Of a stretch of 64,000 nt of DNA, positions 8,864 through 17,975 are shown piece after piece (positions within the stretch are counted from its first letter, which is position 1; each line of letters starts with the position of its first letter). Source of the stretch: Pseudomonadota bacterium (GTDB lineage Bacteria; Pseudomonadota; Alphaproteobacteria; Sphingomonadales; Sphingomonadaceae). The notes under the pieces were generated by a model. That model saw nothing but the letters and a program-made list of their open reading frames with translations. It was not told where the DNA came from and ran no database searches. The DNA is taken from positions 1-64,000 of the forward strand of contig JAJZQN010000001.1 in NCBI GenBank assembly GCA_021847605.1, written 5' to 3'. Made by a program: the position numbers and the translations under genes.

Positions 8864-10381
8864 ATGTCCGATGATCAGCATATTCCCGCGCCCTTGCGCC
8901 TGTTCAACAGCCTGACTCGCACGATCGAGCCGTTCGCGCCGATCGAGGGTAATCATGCGCGTGTCTATAGCTGTGGTCCCACCGTCTATAACTATGCCCA
9001 TATCGGCAATCTGCGCGCCTATGTGTTCGTCGATACGCTGCGCCGCACTTTGTTGTGGAAGGGGATGGACGTCACCCAGATCATCAACATCACCGATGTC
9101 GGCCATCTGACCAGCGACGCCGACGCCGGCGACGACAAGATGGAGGCCGCAGCCCGCGCCAGTGCGAAAAGCATCTGGGACATCGCGGCCCATTATACCG
9201 AAGCCTTCAAGTCGAACGTCGCCGACCTTAATATTCTGGCGCCCAGCGAATGGACGGTAGCCACCGACTATGTGCCACAGATGATCGACTTCGCGCAAAG
9301 GATCGCGCCCGATCATTGCTATGAACTGGACAGCGGCCTCTATTTCGACTGCACCACTGTCCCCGATTATGGCGCGCTGGCCGGTGGACGCGACGATGCG
9401 GCACATGCCCGCATCGATCCGGTGGCGGGCAAGCGCAACGCCAGTGATTTCGCCATCTGGCGCAAATCACCACCGGGTGAGCAGCGACAGATGGAATGGG
9501 ACAGCCCATGGGGCAAGGGTGCGCCGGGCTGGCATCTGGAATGCTCGGTCATGTCGCAGGCGCGCCTTGGCCAGCCGTTCGACATCCATACCGGCGGCAT
9601 CGACCATCGCGAAATCCATCACCCCAATGAAATCGCTCAGAATCAGGCCTTCCACGCCTGCTGCGGCGCAGATGTCAGTGCGGCAGAGGCAGGCTTCACC
9701 GGCGCGCGCTGGTGGATGCACAATAATTTCCTCGTCGATCGTCAGGGGAAGATGAGCAAGTCGAAGGGCGGCTTCACGACCCTCTTCTCACTGATCGACG
9801 CGGGCGTGCATCCCATCGCCTATCGCCTCCTGTGCCTTGGCGCCCATTATCGTTCCGAGCTGGAATTCAGTGCGGAGGGGCTTGCTGCTGCGCTGACCCG
9901 CCTCAAGCGCCTCGTCATGGGTGTCGAGGGGCTGAAGGCCCGTGCGGAAGGTGTCACCTGGCAATCGCCCCGCCTCGATTATCTGCGCGCCAATCTGCAC
10001 CCCAAATTGGCGCCGCTGCTCGAACAGTTCGACGCCGCCATTGCCGAGGATCTGATGACCCCGCGCGCTTTGCCGCTGCTGGAGGAAGTCATCGCCATGA
10101 AGAAGGTGCCGGTGGATGAGAAGCTGTGCCTCATCGCCGCCTTCGATTCTGCGCTGGGCCTTAATCTGTTGACGCTGACCCGTGCCGACCTGCGCCTGCG
10201 ACCCAAGGATGCGCAGACGGATGCCGATGCGATCGAGGCGGAACTGGACCGGCGTCAGGCGGCACGGGCGGAAAAGGATTTCGCCCTGTCCGACGAAATT
10301 CGGGACGCCCTCATCGCGCAGGGGGTCGAGGTGATGGACGGCGATCCGCTTCGCTGGGACTGGCGCCTCACGCTCGCCTGA
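8864..10381 (+). CDS. cysS: Cysteine--tRNA ligase
   Basis: A 505-aa class I synthetase that charges tRNA-Cys. It shows the N-terminal zinc Cys in CGPTVYNYAHIGN (the HIGH motif), a second zinc Cys in WHLECSVMS, the His/Glu ligands in GGIDHREIHHPNEIAQ, the KMSKS motif (GKMSKSKGGF), and a C-terminal DALR-type region with the A-x-KDFALSDEIRDAL end. Length is slightly above the common ~460-500. The zinc loop GGIDHREIHHPNE departs from the usual GGxDLxFPHHENE; His and Glu ligands are kept. Start ATG 8864 is 52 nt after fnr. Confidence 0.93.
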   Translation: MSDDQHIPAPLRLFNSLTRTIEPFAPIEGNHARVYSCGPTVYNYAHIGNLRAYVFVDTLRRTLLWKGMDVTQIINITDVGHLTSDADAGDDKMEAAARASAKSIWDIAAHYTEAFKSNVADLNILAPSEWTVATDYVPQMIDFAQRIAPDHCYELDSGLYFDCTTVPDYGALAGGRDDAAHARIDPVAGKRNASDFAIWRKSPPGEQRQMEWDSPWGKGAPGWHLECSVMSQARLGQPFDIHTGGIDHREIHHPNEIAQNQAFHACCGADVSAAEAGFTGARWWMHNNFLVDRQGKMSKSKGGFTTLFSLIDAGVHPIAYRLLCLGAHYRSELEFSAEGLAAALTRLKRLVMGVEGLKARAEGVTWQSPRLDYLRANLHPKLAPLLEQFDAAIAEDLMTPRALPLLEEVIAMKKVPVDEKLCLIAAFDSALGLNLLTLTRADLRLRPKDAQTDADAIEAELDRRQAARAEKDFALSDEIRDALIAQGVEVMDGDPLRWDWRLTLA

Positions 10382-10464
10382 CCTGTGTTTCGGGTCATAT
10401 TGACGACCCGATGGGCCTGACCCAAGAGGAAGTCGGGTCGATTCGCTGGTCAGGGGCGGGGTGC

Positions 10465-13377
10465 ATGCAGCTTTCCACGCGCGCTGGAGCCATGGTCTTG
10501 GCCGCGCTGCTTTTGTCATGGTCGGCTGTCAGCCCCGCTGCGCCGGCCTTCTCGCCTGACGATCCGCGACACGCTCGCCTCTACACGCTGGAAAAACAGG
10601 CGGGCGACCTGTTCGACAGTGACGATTACGCCCTGTCGATGTCACAACGCACCCGGGACGCCTGGGCGCGGCTGCGCGATGCCGCTCTTCGGGTAAAGGT
10701 CGCCGGTCATCCCCATCCGCTGGCTGGGGTGGCGGCAGGCAATCTTGCGTCCATGGATCAGATCGACGGGCGCAATCCCGATGCACTGGCCAACGCTAAC
10801 AAGGCGATCGAATGGCTCACCCCCTTTGCCGATAGCTACCCGGTGGCATGGATGCAGGCGCTCTCGATCAAGGGCTATGTGCAGGCCGCGCTGGGCGACG
10901 TGCCGGGCGGTGCCGATACGTTGGCGCAGGCCAGCGCCTATATCGACGCCTATATCGCCCGCACCGATCCCAGGGATCGGGACGAGGCGACCAATATGCT
11001 GCGGTCGAACATCGCCTTTTCCCATGGACAGGCGTTGGTCAGGCTAGGCCGCTATGCCGAAGCAGCCGAGGCGCAGCGTATCAGCATGGAGGCGCGGATC
11101 GCGGCATCCGGCCCCAACTCGCCCGATGTCGTCGGTTCCTATTACAGCTATTCGCAAATGCTGTCCCGCATCGACCGGGATGCGGAAGCGGAACATTATG
11201 CCCGCCTTGCGGTCGACGTGGCGACCGATCATGTTGACCGCAAGCATCCCAGCTATGCCCGTGCGCTTGAAGCGCTGGGCCTGCTTCTGTCCCGTACCGG
11301 ACGACGTACCGAAAGCCTCGACTATCTCAAGCGCGCCATCGCCATCAAGCGGGAGACGGTCGGCACCAACAGCCTCTATTTCGATTTCGCGCTCCAGAAT
11401 CTGGGCACTGTCCTCTTGCCGCTGGAGCGCTATGACGATGCCGAACCTCTGTTCATGGAGGCGGAACGTGGCTTTCGCGCGATTGAGGGGGATGGCAGTC
11501 CACAATCGGCCCGTGCCCTTGCCTTCGGGGGGGCGACCGCGCTGGCACAGGGGCGCGGCGGCGACGCCATAGATCGACTGCAAAGCGCTCTGGCGCGGGT
11601 CAAGGCCGGGTCGGAGCGGGATCGCGATATTGGCCAGCGCGTCTATCCTTTCCTCATCCCCGCGCTCATCGATGCCGGTCGCGTCGCCGATGCCAAAATG
11701 GCGGCCCATGACTTTGCCAGCGAAACCGCGCAGCTCGATAACGCACCAGAATTGCCGCTCGCCAATGCCGCGATGCTGCAACGACGCGCTGCCGCCGATC
11801 CCCGCGCAGTCGAGGCGGCGGCCAAGGTCGCGCAGTTGTTGCGCGATGACCAAACGCTGCACGACGATGGCGAACTGACCGAGGATCAGCGCGCCGCGCT
11901 GGACGGCGTATTGGCGATCGCGGCCGACGCACAGGATGCCGACCTCGCGCTCGACGCCATGGCGATCCTTGCCGGGTCCAAGATTGCGCAGGCCAATCGT
12001 CTGGTTGCCGAACGGCTGGTGGCCGATCCGGCGCTCGCGGTCCGTGTGCGCGCGTTGCAGGATCGGGTGAAGGCGTTGCAGGCGGCAGACCGCGTGCTGC
12101 TGCGCGCTCTGGCCACGGATGGAGATGTCGCTGCGGCGCGGGCGGCCCGGAATGCGCTGGATGAGGATGTCGCGGCCCAGCGTGCTGCCATCGCCTGCGA
12201 TTATCCGCGCTGGGTCGAAGCACGCGGCGGCATCAAGCCCGATCTTGCGGTGGTTCGCGCGGGGCTGGCACCCGGCGAAGCCTTGCTGGCGGTGACGCCT
12301 GCCTTCGACCATGTCTATGTGCTGGCGATTGGTCGCGACGGCGCTAGTATCGAACGCACCGCCATGAATCGCGCCGATATGGTCGCCCTGATCGACCGGC
12401 TACGCGGTTCCATGACGCCATCGGGCATGGATATGGAGGCGGCGTCCCGCATCCATGATCAGATTTTCACGCCGACCATTCGCTCCGCGCTGGGACGGGC
12501 AACCAGTTTGCGCCTCGTGCCGACCGGTGCCTTTGCCTCACTGCCCTTCGCGCTCCTGCCGCAAAAACAGGGCGTCGCGATCGATCGTAAGACGCCCTGG
12601 CTTATCCGACGCTATGCGATGGAGGTGCAGCCTTCCTTCGCCATGGACCATGAACCGCCCATGGTCAGGGCATCATCGGCGTCTCCCCGTTTTCTGGGGA
12701 TCGGCGCGCCGCGGCCCTTCTCCGGTGGGGCTGCATCAGAGCAACTGGCCGATGGCCGTCCCCATCGCGGTAGCGCAAAAGCCGACATGCTCGCGCAACT
12801 GCCCTCTCTGCCTGCATCATCGGAAGAACTGGGCCGCGTGGCGCGCCGCTTCGGGCCGGGCAGCGCCACGCTGATGCTGGGCGGTGACGCCAGCGAGAGC
12901 GCTTTGCATGCCGCTGACCTCACCAGCTATTCCGTCATCCTGTTTGCGACTCACGGCCTGTCGGGTGGAGAGGTGGATGGCATCTCCGAACCGGCGCTGC
13001 TCCTGTCGCCACCGACAGCGGGCCAGCCGGGCGACGGCCTGCTCACCGCGTCGGAGGTGGCCGAAATGCGGATCGGCGCCGATTGGGTCATTCTGTCCGC
13101 CTGCAACACGGCGGCGGGGGACAGCGCGGCCGCACCCGCCTATTCCGGCCTTGCACAGGCATTCCGCTATGCTGGCGCCGGATCGCTGCTGGTGTCGCAC
13201 TGGCCGGTGCGCGACGATGCCAGTGCCTTCGTCACGCTGGAGACGGTGAAGGGGGCGGGGAGGGGGATGCCCCGTGCCGTGGCGCTGCAACGCGCCATGC
13301 TGAAATTGATGCGATCGTCCAGCCCGGATGCGGCCCAGCCCTATATCTGGGCGCCCTTCATACTGGTCGGGCGTTAG
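10465..13377 (+). CDS. Exported TPR-CHAT (caspase-like) protein
   Basis: A 970-aa protein starting at ATG 10465, giving a clear signal peptide (MVLAALLLSWSAVSPAAPA). Tetratricopeptide-like helical repeats fill roughly residues 60-430 (SYYSYSQMLSRI, SLDYLKRAIAIK, QNLGTVLLPLERYDDAEPLF), then an Ala/Arg-rich helical stretch. A C-terminal CHAT domain of the caspase-hemoglobinase fold carries the catalytic dyad His830 (FATHGLSGG) and Cys880 (ILSACNTAAGD), and ends SLLVSHWPVRDDA...YIWAPFILVG. An upstream in-frame ATG at 10411 would bury the signal peptide and is rejected. The presence of a signal peptide suggests action outside the cytoplasm. No partner genes are adjacent; the prophage begins about 90 bp downstream. 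Confidence 0.85.
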   Translation: MQLSTRAGAMVLAALLLSWSAVSPAAPAFSPDDPRHARLYTLEKQAGDLFDSDDYALSMSQRTRDAWARLRDAALRVKVAGHPHPLAGVAAGNLASMDQIDGRNPDALANANKAIEWLTPFADSYPVAWMQALSIKGYVQAALGDVPGGADTLAQASAYIDAYIARTDPRDRDEATNMLRSNIAFSHGQALVRLGRYAEAAEAQRISMEARIAASGPNSPDVVGSYYSYSQMLSRIDRDAEAEHYARLAVDVATDHVDRKHPSYARALEALGLLLSRTGRRTESLDYLKRAIAIKRETVGTNSLYFDFALQNLGTVLLPLERYDDAEPLFMEAERGFRAIEGDGSPQSARALAFGGATALAQGRGGDAIDRLQSALARVKAGSERDRDIGQRVYPFLIPALIDAGRVADAKMAAHDFASETAQLDNAPELPLANAAMLQRRAAADPRAVEAAAKVAQLLRDDQTLHDDGELTEDQRAALDGVLAIAADAQDADLALDAMAILAGSKIAQANRLVAERLVADPALAVRVRALQDRVKALQAADRVLLRALATDGDVAAARAARNALDEDVAAQRAAIACDYPRWVEARGGIKPDLAVVRAGLAPGEALLAVTPAFDHVYVLAIGRDGASIERTAMNRADMVALIDRLRGSMTPSGMDMEAASRIHDQIFTPTIRSALGRATSLRLVPTGAFASLPFALLPQKQGVAIDRKTPWLIRRYAMEVQPSFAMDHEPPMVRASSASPRFLGIGAPRPFSGGAASEQLADGRPHRGSAKADMLAQLPSLPASSEELGRVARRFGPGSATLMLGGDASESALHAADLTSYSVILFATHGLSGGEVDGISEPALLLSPPTAGQPGDGLLTASEVAEMRIGADWVILSACNTAAGDSAAAPAYSGLAQAFRYAGAGSLLVSHWPVRDDASAFVTLETVKGAGRGMPRAVALQRAMLKLMRSSSPDAAQPYIWAPFILVGR

Positions 13378-13614
13378 GGGTGATTCGGGGCTTAGCTTCC
13401 CATATTTCCCGGTAATTTTGTTTTTTTGTTACACATGAATAAAATTATCAAAAAGTGCGTAGTTGGAAGGGGATGGCGTCGGGGTGGACGGCGACAGCCG
13501 GGATTGAAGCGGCCCAAAAGCTTTTAGAGCCAGAGACAAGAGCTTTTATAGCACTCGCCTCCGACGTCCAGCCGGTTTGAAGCGTGTTTCAAAGAGCCTT
13601 CAGAGGCGTTTCAA
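13378..13614. other. Junction between chromosome and prophage right end, non-coding
   Basis: No gene is seen. The first ~80 bp are AT-rich (T-runs at 13418-13430, which may end CHAT transcription). A candidate phage terminus TGGAAGGGGA is at 13464-13473. Inside it lie CGGGATTGAAGCGGCC (13500-13515) and GGTTTGAA (near 13573-13580), sequences that also occur inverted at the other phage end and may be transposase-binding sites. Confidence 0.5.
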
Positions 13615-13626
13615 TCAGAGCCTCTG
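13601..13626 (-). terminator. Inverted repeat at the end of the late operon
   Basis: CAGAGGC (13601-13607) pairs with GCCTCTG (13620-13626) across a 12-nt loop. It overlaps the stop codon of the last tail gene on the minus strand. Position suggests a terminator for late transcription, but the stem is short and has no T-tract. Confidence 0.35.
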
Positions 13627-15012
13627 TATCTTCACATTGTCGATCGAGCCAGTGAACCCAGAACCAGCGGCGGCGAAGTTGATGCGGATGTCTCCCGCAT
13701 TCGCGGTAGCCGGTGCGATGATGTCTTCGCTGTAGCTGCCGCTGGCCGTGCGGGTGACACCAGAGACGGTGGAACCACCGATCACCTGAATACGCGCCGA
13801 CCCTGCCGACACGACCAGGTCATAGGTGAAGCGATAGGTCGCGGATGGCCTGTCGATGATCGCGGTGATGCCTGCCGTGCTGAAGGCCGCGCCAGCATTC
13901 GCATTGAGGTTGCCACCGGACACAGCCCAACCGGCCGCAGGTATCCAGCCACGGCTGTTGTCGGCAAATGTCTCGGTCGGAAACAGGTCGAGGTTCAGCC
14001 CGGCCGCGACGCCGGTCGCGACATTGAAGCAGGCCGCGCCCTGCGCGATCTGACCGGCCAGATTATAATGGGTGACATCCGCGTTTTTGCCGAACCCATC
14101 GGTGTCGATCAGCTTAACCTGCGCAACGTCCTTCGTATTCGCCTGCTGCGCGGCCCTGATTGTCGGGGTCGATGAATTATTGTTCGTCACGCGCAGTTGC
14201 AGGATCATGTCGCGGGCATCGCGCAGCCAGTTGGCCTTGATGTCCGCATACATCGCCGCAGCAGCAGCCGAATATTGGAGGCGATAGGTGCTGTTCGCAT
14301 CGTTGATGCCGAGCGACGCGCAAACATAGATATGATCCAGCGTCAGAGCCGTGGCAGCGACCAATGTCTTCGCCTGATCCAGCCGGCTCTTAGCCGCGAC
14401 CATCAGGCTGCTGCCGCTCGTCCAGTTCGCCGGGCCTGATCCTGCATTCTGGGTCGATCCGGCCAGCGCCGACTTGACGATGAAGACTTTGGTGTCAGGT
14501 GACGCAGCACGGATGAGCCGCGCAAACTCGGCCTCCGGGCCGATATGCGCGTTGTCTGCACCATCGGACGCGCCTGTGATCACCCCCGGCTGGTACGTCA
14601 CAAATTGCCCGCCTGCGTTCAGCGTGACGATATTTTCATCGGCCGTCCAAACGAGGCTGCTTTCATCGCTGGCATAGCCGTCGCCATTGCTGTCACCGAC
14701 AGGCGAGATGATGACGGCCCGGCTGATGGATACGGGTGGCCCTGCGACCGTCACCTGAAACTCGACAGCCGACGACCCGTTAGCGCCACGCACGACGATG
14801 GACTGGCTGGCTCCAGCAGCCAGAGCCGCAGCGACAGCGATAGCGCTGCCAGCTACAGACAGGTTCGCATGGCCGCTGACCTTCGACCACACGACCGGCG
14901 CTTTCAGCGGGGCGCGCAGTTGAAAGATGCTACCCGACTGGCCCGCCTGGACACTAGCCGTCTTGGCCCCGACCGACCCGCTCCTGGGATTGATGCTCCT
15001 GCTAAAGCCCAT
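13615..15012 (-). CDS. Tail-associated SGNH / sialate O-acetylesterase-like protein
   Basis: A 465-aa protein at the distal end of the tail operon. Residues 30-95 look like an Ig/cadherin-like domain. Residues 100-330 carry SGNH-hydrolase blocks of the sialate O-acetylesterase (SASA) type: GDSNG with Ser108, GPEAEF near 158, GIND with Asn237, and DVTH with Asp312 and His315. The last ~120 residues (ETFADNSRGW... to IDNVKIQRL) resemble a carbohydrate-binding jelly-roll. Such enzymes on phage tails remove O-acetyl groups from surface polysaccharide. Position and architecture suggest a tail fibre or receptor-processing protein; the actual substrate is unknown. Confidence 0.7.
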   Translation of the reverse strand: MGFSRSINPRSGSVGAKTASVQAGQSGSIFQLRAPLKAPVVWSKVSGHANLSVAGSAIAVAAALAAGASQSIVVRGANGSSAVEFQVTVAGPPVSISRAVIISPVGDSNGDGYASDESSLVWTADENIVTLNAGGQFVTYQPGVITGASDGADNAHIGPEAEFARLIRAASPDTKVFIVKSALAGSTQNAGSGPANWTSGSSLMVAAKSRLDQAKTLVAATALTLDHIYVCASLGINDANSTYRLQYSAAAAAMYADIKANWLRDARDMILQLRVTNNNSSTPTIRAAQQANTKDVAQVKLIDTDGFGKNADVTHYNLAGQIAQGAACFNVATGVAAGLNLDLFPTETFADNSRGWIPAAGWAVSGGNLNANAGAAFSTAGITAIIDRPSATYRFTYDLVVSAGSARIQVIGGSTVSGVTRTASGSYSEDIIAPATANAGDIRINFAAAGSGFTGSIDNVKIQRL

Positions 15013-15015
15013 GGA

Positions 15016-15279
15016 TCAGTCTTCCTTCCAGATCGCCAGCGCGCCGCGCCCTTTGACCCAGATGTGATCCGAGGTTCCGCTAATCGCATCGTTGATCGAC
15101 AGGTATGCGCCAGCCCCCGCATCGGCTGGCGCTGCCGCACCGCCGAACCAAACCAGCGCGCGCCGGATACCCTTGTTCTGAATGGTGACAGTCTGGTTGA
15201 TGACCCCCGCATAGGCAGCCCCAGCGGCAATATCCTGCCATTCATCGGTTGCTGGAAAATCTGTAAAATGCTGGCTCAT
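15016..15279 (-). CDS. Small tail protein
   Basis: An 87-aa protein (MSQHFTDFPATDEWQDI...) with a predicted all-beta character (INQTVTIQNKGIRRALVWFGG, DHIWVKGRGALAIWKED). It lies between the two putative carbohydrate-active tail proteins, 3 bp upstream of the esterase-like gene. Short beta proteins in this position often form part of the tail tip or fibre attachment. No family recognised. Confidence 0.6.
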   Translation of the reverse strand: MSQHFTDFPATDEWQDIAAGAAYAGVINQTVTIQNKGIRRALVWFGGAAAPADAGAGAYLSINDAISGTSDHIWVKGRGALAIWKED

Positions 15280-15365
15280 AATGGTCCCCGCTGGACAAAG
15301 GCGGCCGCCCCGTCATAGATCAGCAGCGTTGATCCAACCGGCCGGCAACAGACATGCCCGCCCAT
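15276..15365 (-). CDS. Possible 29-residue peptide overlapping the next tail gene
   Basis: ATG at 15365 opens MGGHVCCRPVGSTLLIYDGA... and ends with a TGA that overlaps the start of the next tail gene (ATGA), as most genes in this operon do. There is no obvious ribosome site, and the start lies inside a hairpin (15354-15373). It could be a real linker gene or chance. Confidence 0.3.
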   Translation of the reverse strand: MGGHVCCRPVGSTLLIYDGAAAFVQRGPL

Positions 15366-15373
15366 GCGGGCAT
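15354..15373. terminator. Hairpin, copy 1 of 3 (ATGCCCGC-N4-GCGGGCAT)
   Basis: A perfect 8-bp stem, ATGCCCGC and GCGGGCAT, with loop CCAT, immediately downstream of the lyase-like tail gene. Nearly the same hairpin occurs at 29518-29535 and 38336-38355, each at a break between gene groups. No T-tract follows. Confidence 0.45.
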
Positions 15374-16629
15374 CACTCGATCACCAGCTTCAACGACACT
15401 TCGTCCAGGATCAGCCCGTCATAGCTGTTCGTGTTGCCGAGAAAGAGCGTCTCGCTATGCGCAACGAACTGGCGGACCAACTCGGCACCGCCCGGAACAA
15501 AGTCCACGGTCAGATAGCGCGTCGCGGCCGGGCTGCTCGCAAAATAGCCACCGTCGATCGACGACGCGCCAAGTCCGTATGTGCCTGAGTGCTTCAGCTC
15601 GTAGGTTTTGCCCGGCTCCAATATGTCCAGGCGGCGACGGATGCGCGCATTGCTGGCCGTGTCGCCATGGGAGAATTGCCGCGTCTGGCTGCGCAGCCGG
15701 CCACCACCAGCACCATCGCTCTCCCATATCATCGCGCAGCCCGGATCAGAATAATCAGTCCGCCAGCGGCCCAGATTGACGTTAAACTTCCCGTCACTCA
15801 GCATTTCCGGCCCGCGCGTAACGCCCTCAGGCCACGGTATTTCCGTGGTACTGACTTCATGTATCTTGACCAGATATTTTGCCGTGGTCAGGCCGCTTGT
15901 TTTACCCTGTCGTGTGGCCCGATAGACGCGAAATGCAGGATAGATACGGCGCTCCGGCCCGTAGCCAACCGTCCCGCTATAGTCGACGATCTGGACGCCA
16001 TCCCGCCAAACACGCAGGTAGCCATCCGTCTCATTCGGATAGGCCTCAACGCGCCAATCATAGCGGATATTCGGATAAATCTGATCGTCCTGGTTCTGCC
16101 ATTGATCGGCCTGAAATATGAAGTCGGCCAGCCCGCCACCGGTCGAAAGACCGTTCGGATCATAGGTCTGAACACCACGCGCCACACGAAAGCAGGGGCC
16201 ACCCATCGTCTGGTTCCACTCCAGCGACAGGCCGAAAGGCCCACCCGTTTCAACCTCAACGACGCCTTTAATAGGATGCGCGTGCAGCTCGAAAAAGTTC
16301 ATCCAGTTATAGGGCGGCGGCTCAGCGAAACAGCCTTCGTCAAAGACGGTGGAAAACTCTATGTTGAACTGCCGATTACCCTGCGGCAGCATATCAACCC
16401 AGCCGTCCAGGCCGACGCGATCGACATAGGCGCCATCCTCGACGCGCCGATCCCCGGCACGGCAATCAATCAATATCCATCCCGGTTCGCCCTGATAGCG
16501 GGTATATTGGACGTTATAGCCCTTCCGGCCCAGATCGGGACCGATGATGATGAACCGCTGATCGTCAAAGGCGGTATAATAACCCAGCGGCTGAAGGCGA
16601 CCGTGGCCGAAACTGGTGAGCCTTGGCAT
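15373..16629 (-). CDS. Tail protein with lectin/lyase-like jelly-roll (possible depolymerase)
   Basis: A 418-aa protein. The middle (about 90-265) reads like a concanavalin-type beta-sandwich of polysaccharide lyases and xylanase-like enzymes: FEVELHA-like FFELHAHPIKGV, LSLEWNQTMGGPCFRVARG and DGYLRVWRDGVQIVDYSG. The C-terminal ~140 residues (GPEMLSDGKFNVNLGRWRTDY... to YDGLILDEVSLKLVIE) resemble a carbohydrate-binding module. It starts on the last base of the preceding gene. With the neighbouring SGNH protein it suggests a phage that degrades or deacetylates capsule. The enzymatic call is by resemblance only. Confidence 0.55.
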   Translation of the reverse strand: MPRLTSFGHGRLQPLGYYTAFDDQRFIIIGPDLGRKGYNVQYTRYQGEPGWILIDCRAGDRRVEDGAYVDRVGLDGWVDMLPQGNRQFNIEFSTVFDEGCFAEPPPYNWMNFFELHAHPIKGVVEVETGGPFGLSLEWNQTMGGPCFRVARGVQTYDPNGLSTGGGLADFIFQADQWQNQDDQIYPNIRYDWRVEAYPNETDGYLRVWRDGVQIVDYSGTVGYGPERRIYPAFRVYRATRQGKTSGLTTAKYLVKIHEVSTTEIPWPEGVTRGPEMLSDGKFNVNLGRWRTDYSDPGCAMIWESDGAGGGRLRSQTRQFSHGDTASNARIRRRLDILEPGKTYELKHSGTYGLGASSIDGGYFASSPAATRYLTVDFVPGGAELVRQFVAHSETLFLGNTNSYDGLILDEVSLKLVIE

Positions 16630-17099
16630 CAGTCGATTTCGCGCAGCGGCATGGTGAATGCGACGCCGCGAATCCCGACATCGGCGGTCGCCGGGCCGAC
16701 CAGCTTCAGCAGCGCGCCGACGGCAATGTCGATCGCCAGCCCGCCCGCCGTGCTGAAGGAAAACGACCCGGTGTCCGATATGCTGATCGTCGCGATGATG
16801 TCGCCCGAATTAGGATCGGCCAGGTTGCCGCCACGACGCAGGAACAGGATGTAAAGCGCGGACGGGTTCACATCGACATAGCCGACCGACCCGGCCGCAT
16901 TGGCGGGCAAGCGGATCGGCACGGCCGACACCAGATAGTCGATGATTTCCGACGCGGCCGGGGCCGAATTGAAGCGGAACGACAGGTCATAGGGCAGCGC
17001 CAGCCGGTCGGACTGGACGACGGCGCTGATGATCGGCCGCAATATCTCCGTCAGCGCGGCGACATCGGCCGGGTTCAGCGTCTCCAGAGCCTTGGTCAC
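16629..17099 (-). CDS. Tail-tip region protein
   Basis: A 156-aa protein with a helical start (LNPADVAALTEILRPIISAVVQ) and beta-rich remainder (VGYVDVNPSALYILFLRRGG, ATISISDTGSFSF). It sits 4 bp after the 289-aa tail protein and overlaps the lyase-like gene by one base. Probably a structural part of the tail tip; no family recognised. Confidence 0.6.
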   Translation of the reverse strand: MTKALETLNPADVAALTEILRPIISAVVQSDRLALPYDLSFRFNSAPAASEIIDYLVSAVPIRLPANAAGSVGYVDVNPSALYILFLRRGGNLADPNSGDIIATISISDTGSFSFSTAGGLAIDIAVGALLKLVGPATADVGIRGVAFTMPLREID

Positions 17100-17103
17100 G
17101 TCG

Positions 17104-17973
17104 TCATTCTCCCAATGTCAGATAATCGCCACCCATTGTGAGCATCTCGCCGCCCAGGGTGATGACGGCGAGGTCGAGGAGGGCAGCGGCCGGAGGCGGC
17201 TCGATCGTCCAGTCCTCGACTGACATTTGCCAACTGGTCTGGCGCTTGTTGCGCCGGTCATAGGCGCGCAGCCCGGTCAGGCCGCCATAGTGGATGCGGT
17301 TGCGCAGGCCAGCTGTGCGGTCGGGGTCTTCCACCACCAGCACCGGCCGCGATTCCCCGCTGGACAGTTGCATTTCATAGAGGCGATCCGTTTCCTCTTC
17401 GGACAGGTCGCCCAGCGTCCAGCTAAACGTCCCGTACTTCGCGCCCTCGACCACCGCGACGCCGCCCGTGGGCAGGCGCGTGACGGTGGACGTGTCGCGC
17501 ACGCCGCGCCCTGCACCCCATTCATTATTATATTCGGGCTGGAACTTGTCGCCCACAATCAGGCGGCCGATGGTCAGAGCCGCGTCAGGCACCCCGCCAA
17601 GATCGATGCCGATACGCACGTAACGGACGACCTGATCGGAGCCGGACCAAAGCGCGTGGGTCATGGTGCGCAGCGATCCGGGCCGTTCCGGCACCCGCAG
17701 CGGCGCCCAGTCCATCAGCAGCACTTCGTCCCATGTGCCGGTGCCGCCCTGAATGAACCAGGACAGGCCCGGCGCTGCATTGAAGATGCTGCATAGCGCG
17801 ACCGTATCGACCGGCCGGATAGAGCCAAGGTCGATGTCCATGACGATGAACCCTGCATCGCCCGTGTCGATCCACACTTCGCGCGGGTCGGCCGTCAGCA
17901 GATTATCCGCGCCGGTGCCGCGCACCGTAACGGCCGAAACCGGCACCGGATCGACGATCATGATGTTCGCCAT
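17104..17973 (-). CDS. Tail-tip protein, predicted beta-sandwich
   Basis: A 289-aa protein with no membrane segment. The first ~130 residues read like a galactose-binding/discoidin-type fold (IDLGSIRPVDTVALCSIFNAAPGLSWFIQGGTG... VVRYVRIGIDLGG). The second half may pack into a tube or hub (TRLPTGGVAVVEGAKYGTFSWTLGDLSEEETDRLYEMQ). Comparable proteins lie between hub and fibres in B3-like phages. Likely structural; the sugar-binding idea is inference. Confidence 0.6.
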   Translation of the reverse strand: MANIMIVDPVPVSAVTVRGTGADNLLTADPREVWIDTGDAGFIVMDIDLGSIRPVDTVALCSIFNAAPGLSWFIQGGTGTWDEVLLMDWAPLRVPERPGSLRTMTHALWSGSDQVVRYVRIGIDLGGVPDAALTIGRLIVGDKFQPEYNNEWGAGRGVRDTSTVTRLPTGGVAVVEGAKYGTFSWTLGDLSEEETDRLYEMQLSSGESRPVLVVEDPDRTAGLRNRIHYGGLTGLRAYDRRNKRQTSWQMSVEDWTIEPPPAAALLDLAVITLGGEMLTMGGDYLTLGE

Positions 17974-17975
17974 CG

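Noticed and set aside
11044-12312. A 422-codon minus-strand open frame in the CHAT gene
   Set aside because: Shadow of the TPR region on the other strand; no domain or ribosome site.
13440-13470. Other TG positions near 13.43 kb as the exact phage terminus
   Set aside because: I compared the five bases outside each TG on the left with those outside each CA on the right (51.3-51.4 kb); no pair was identical, so no better end could be chosen.
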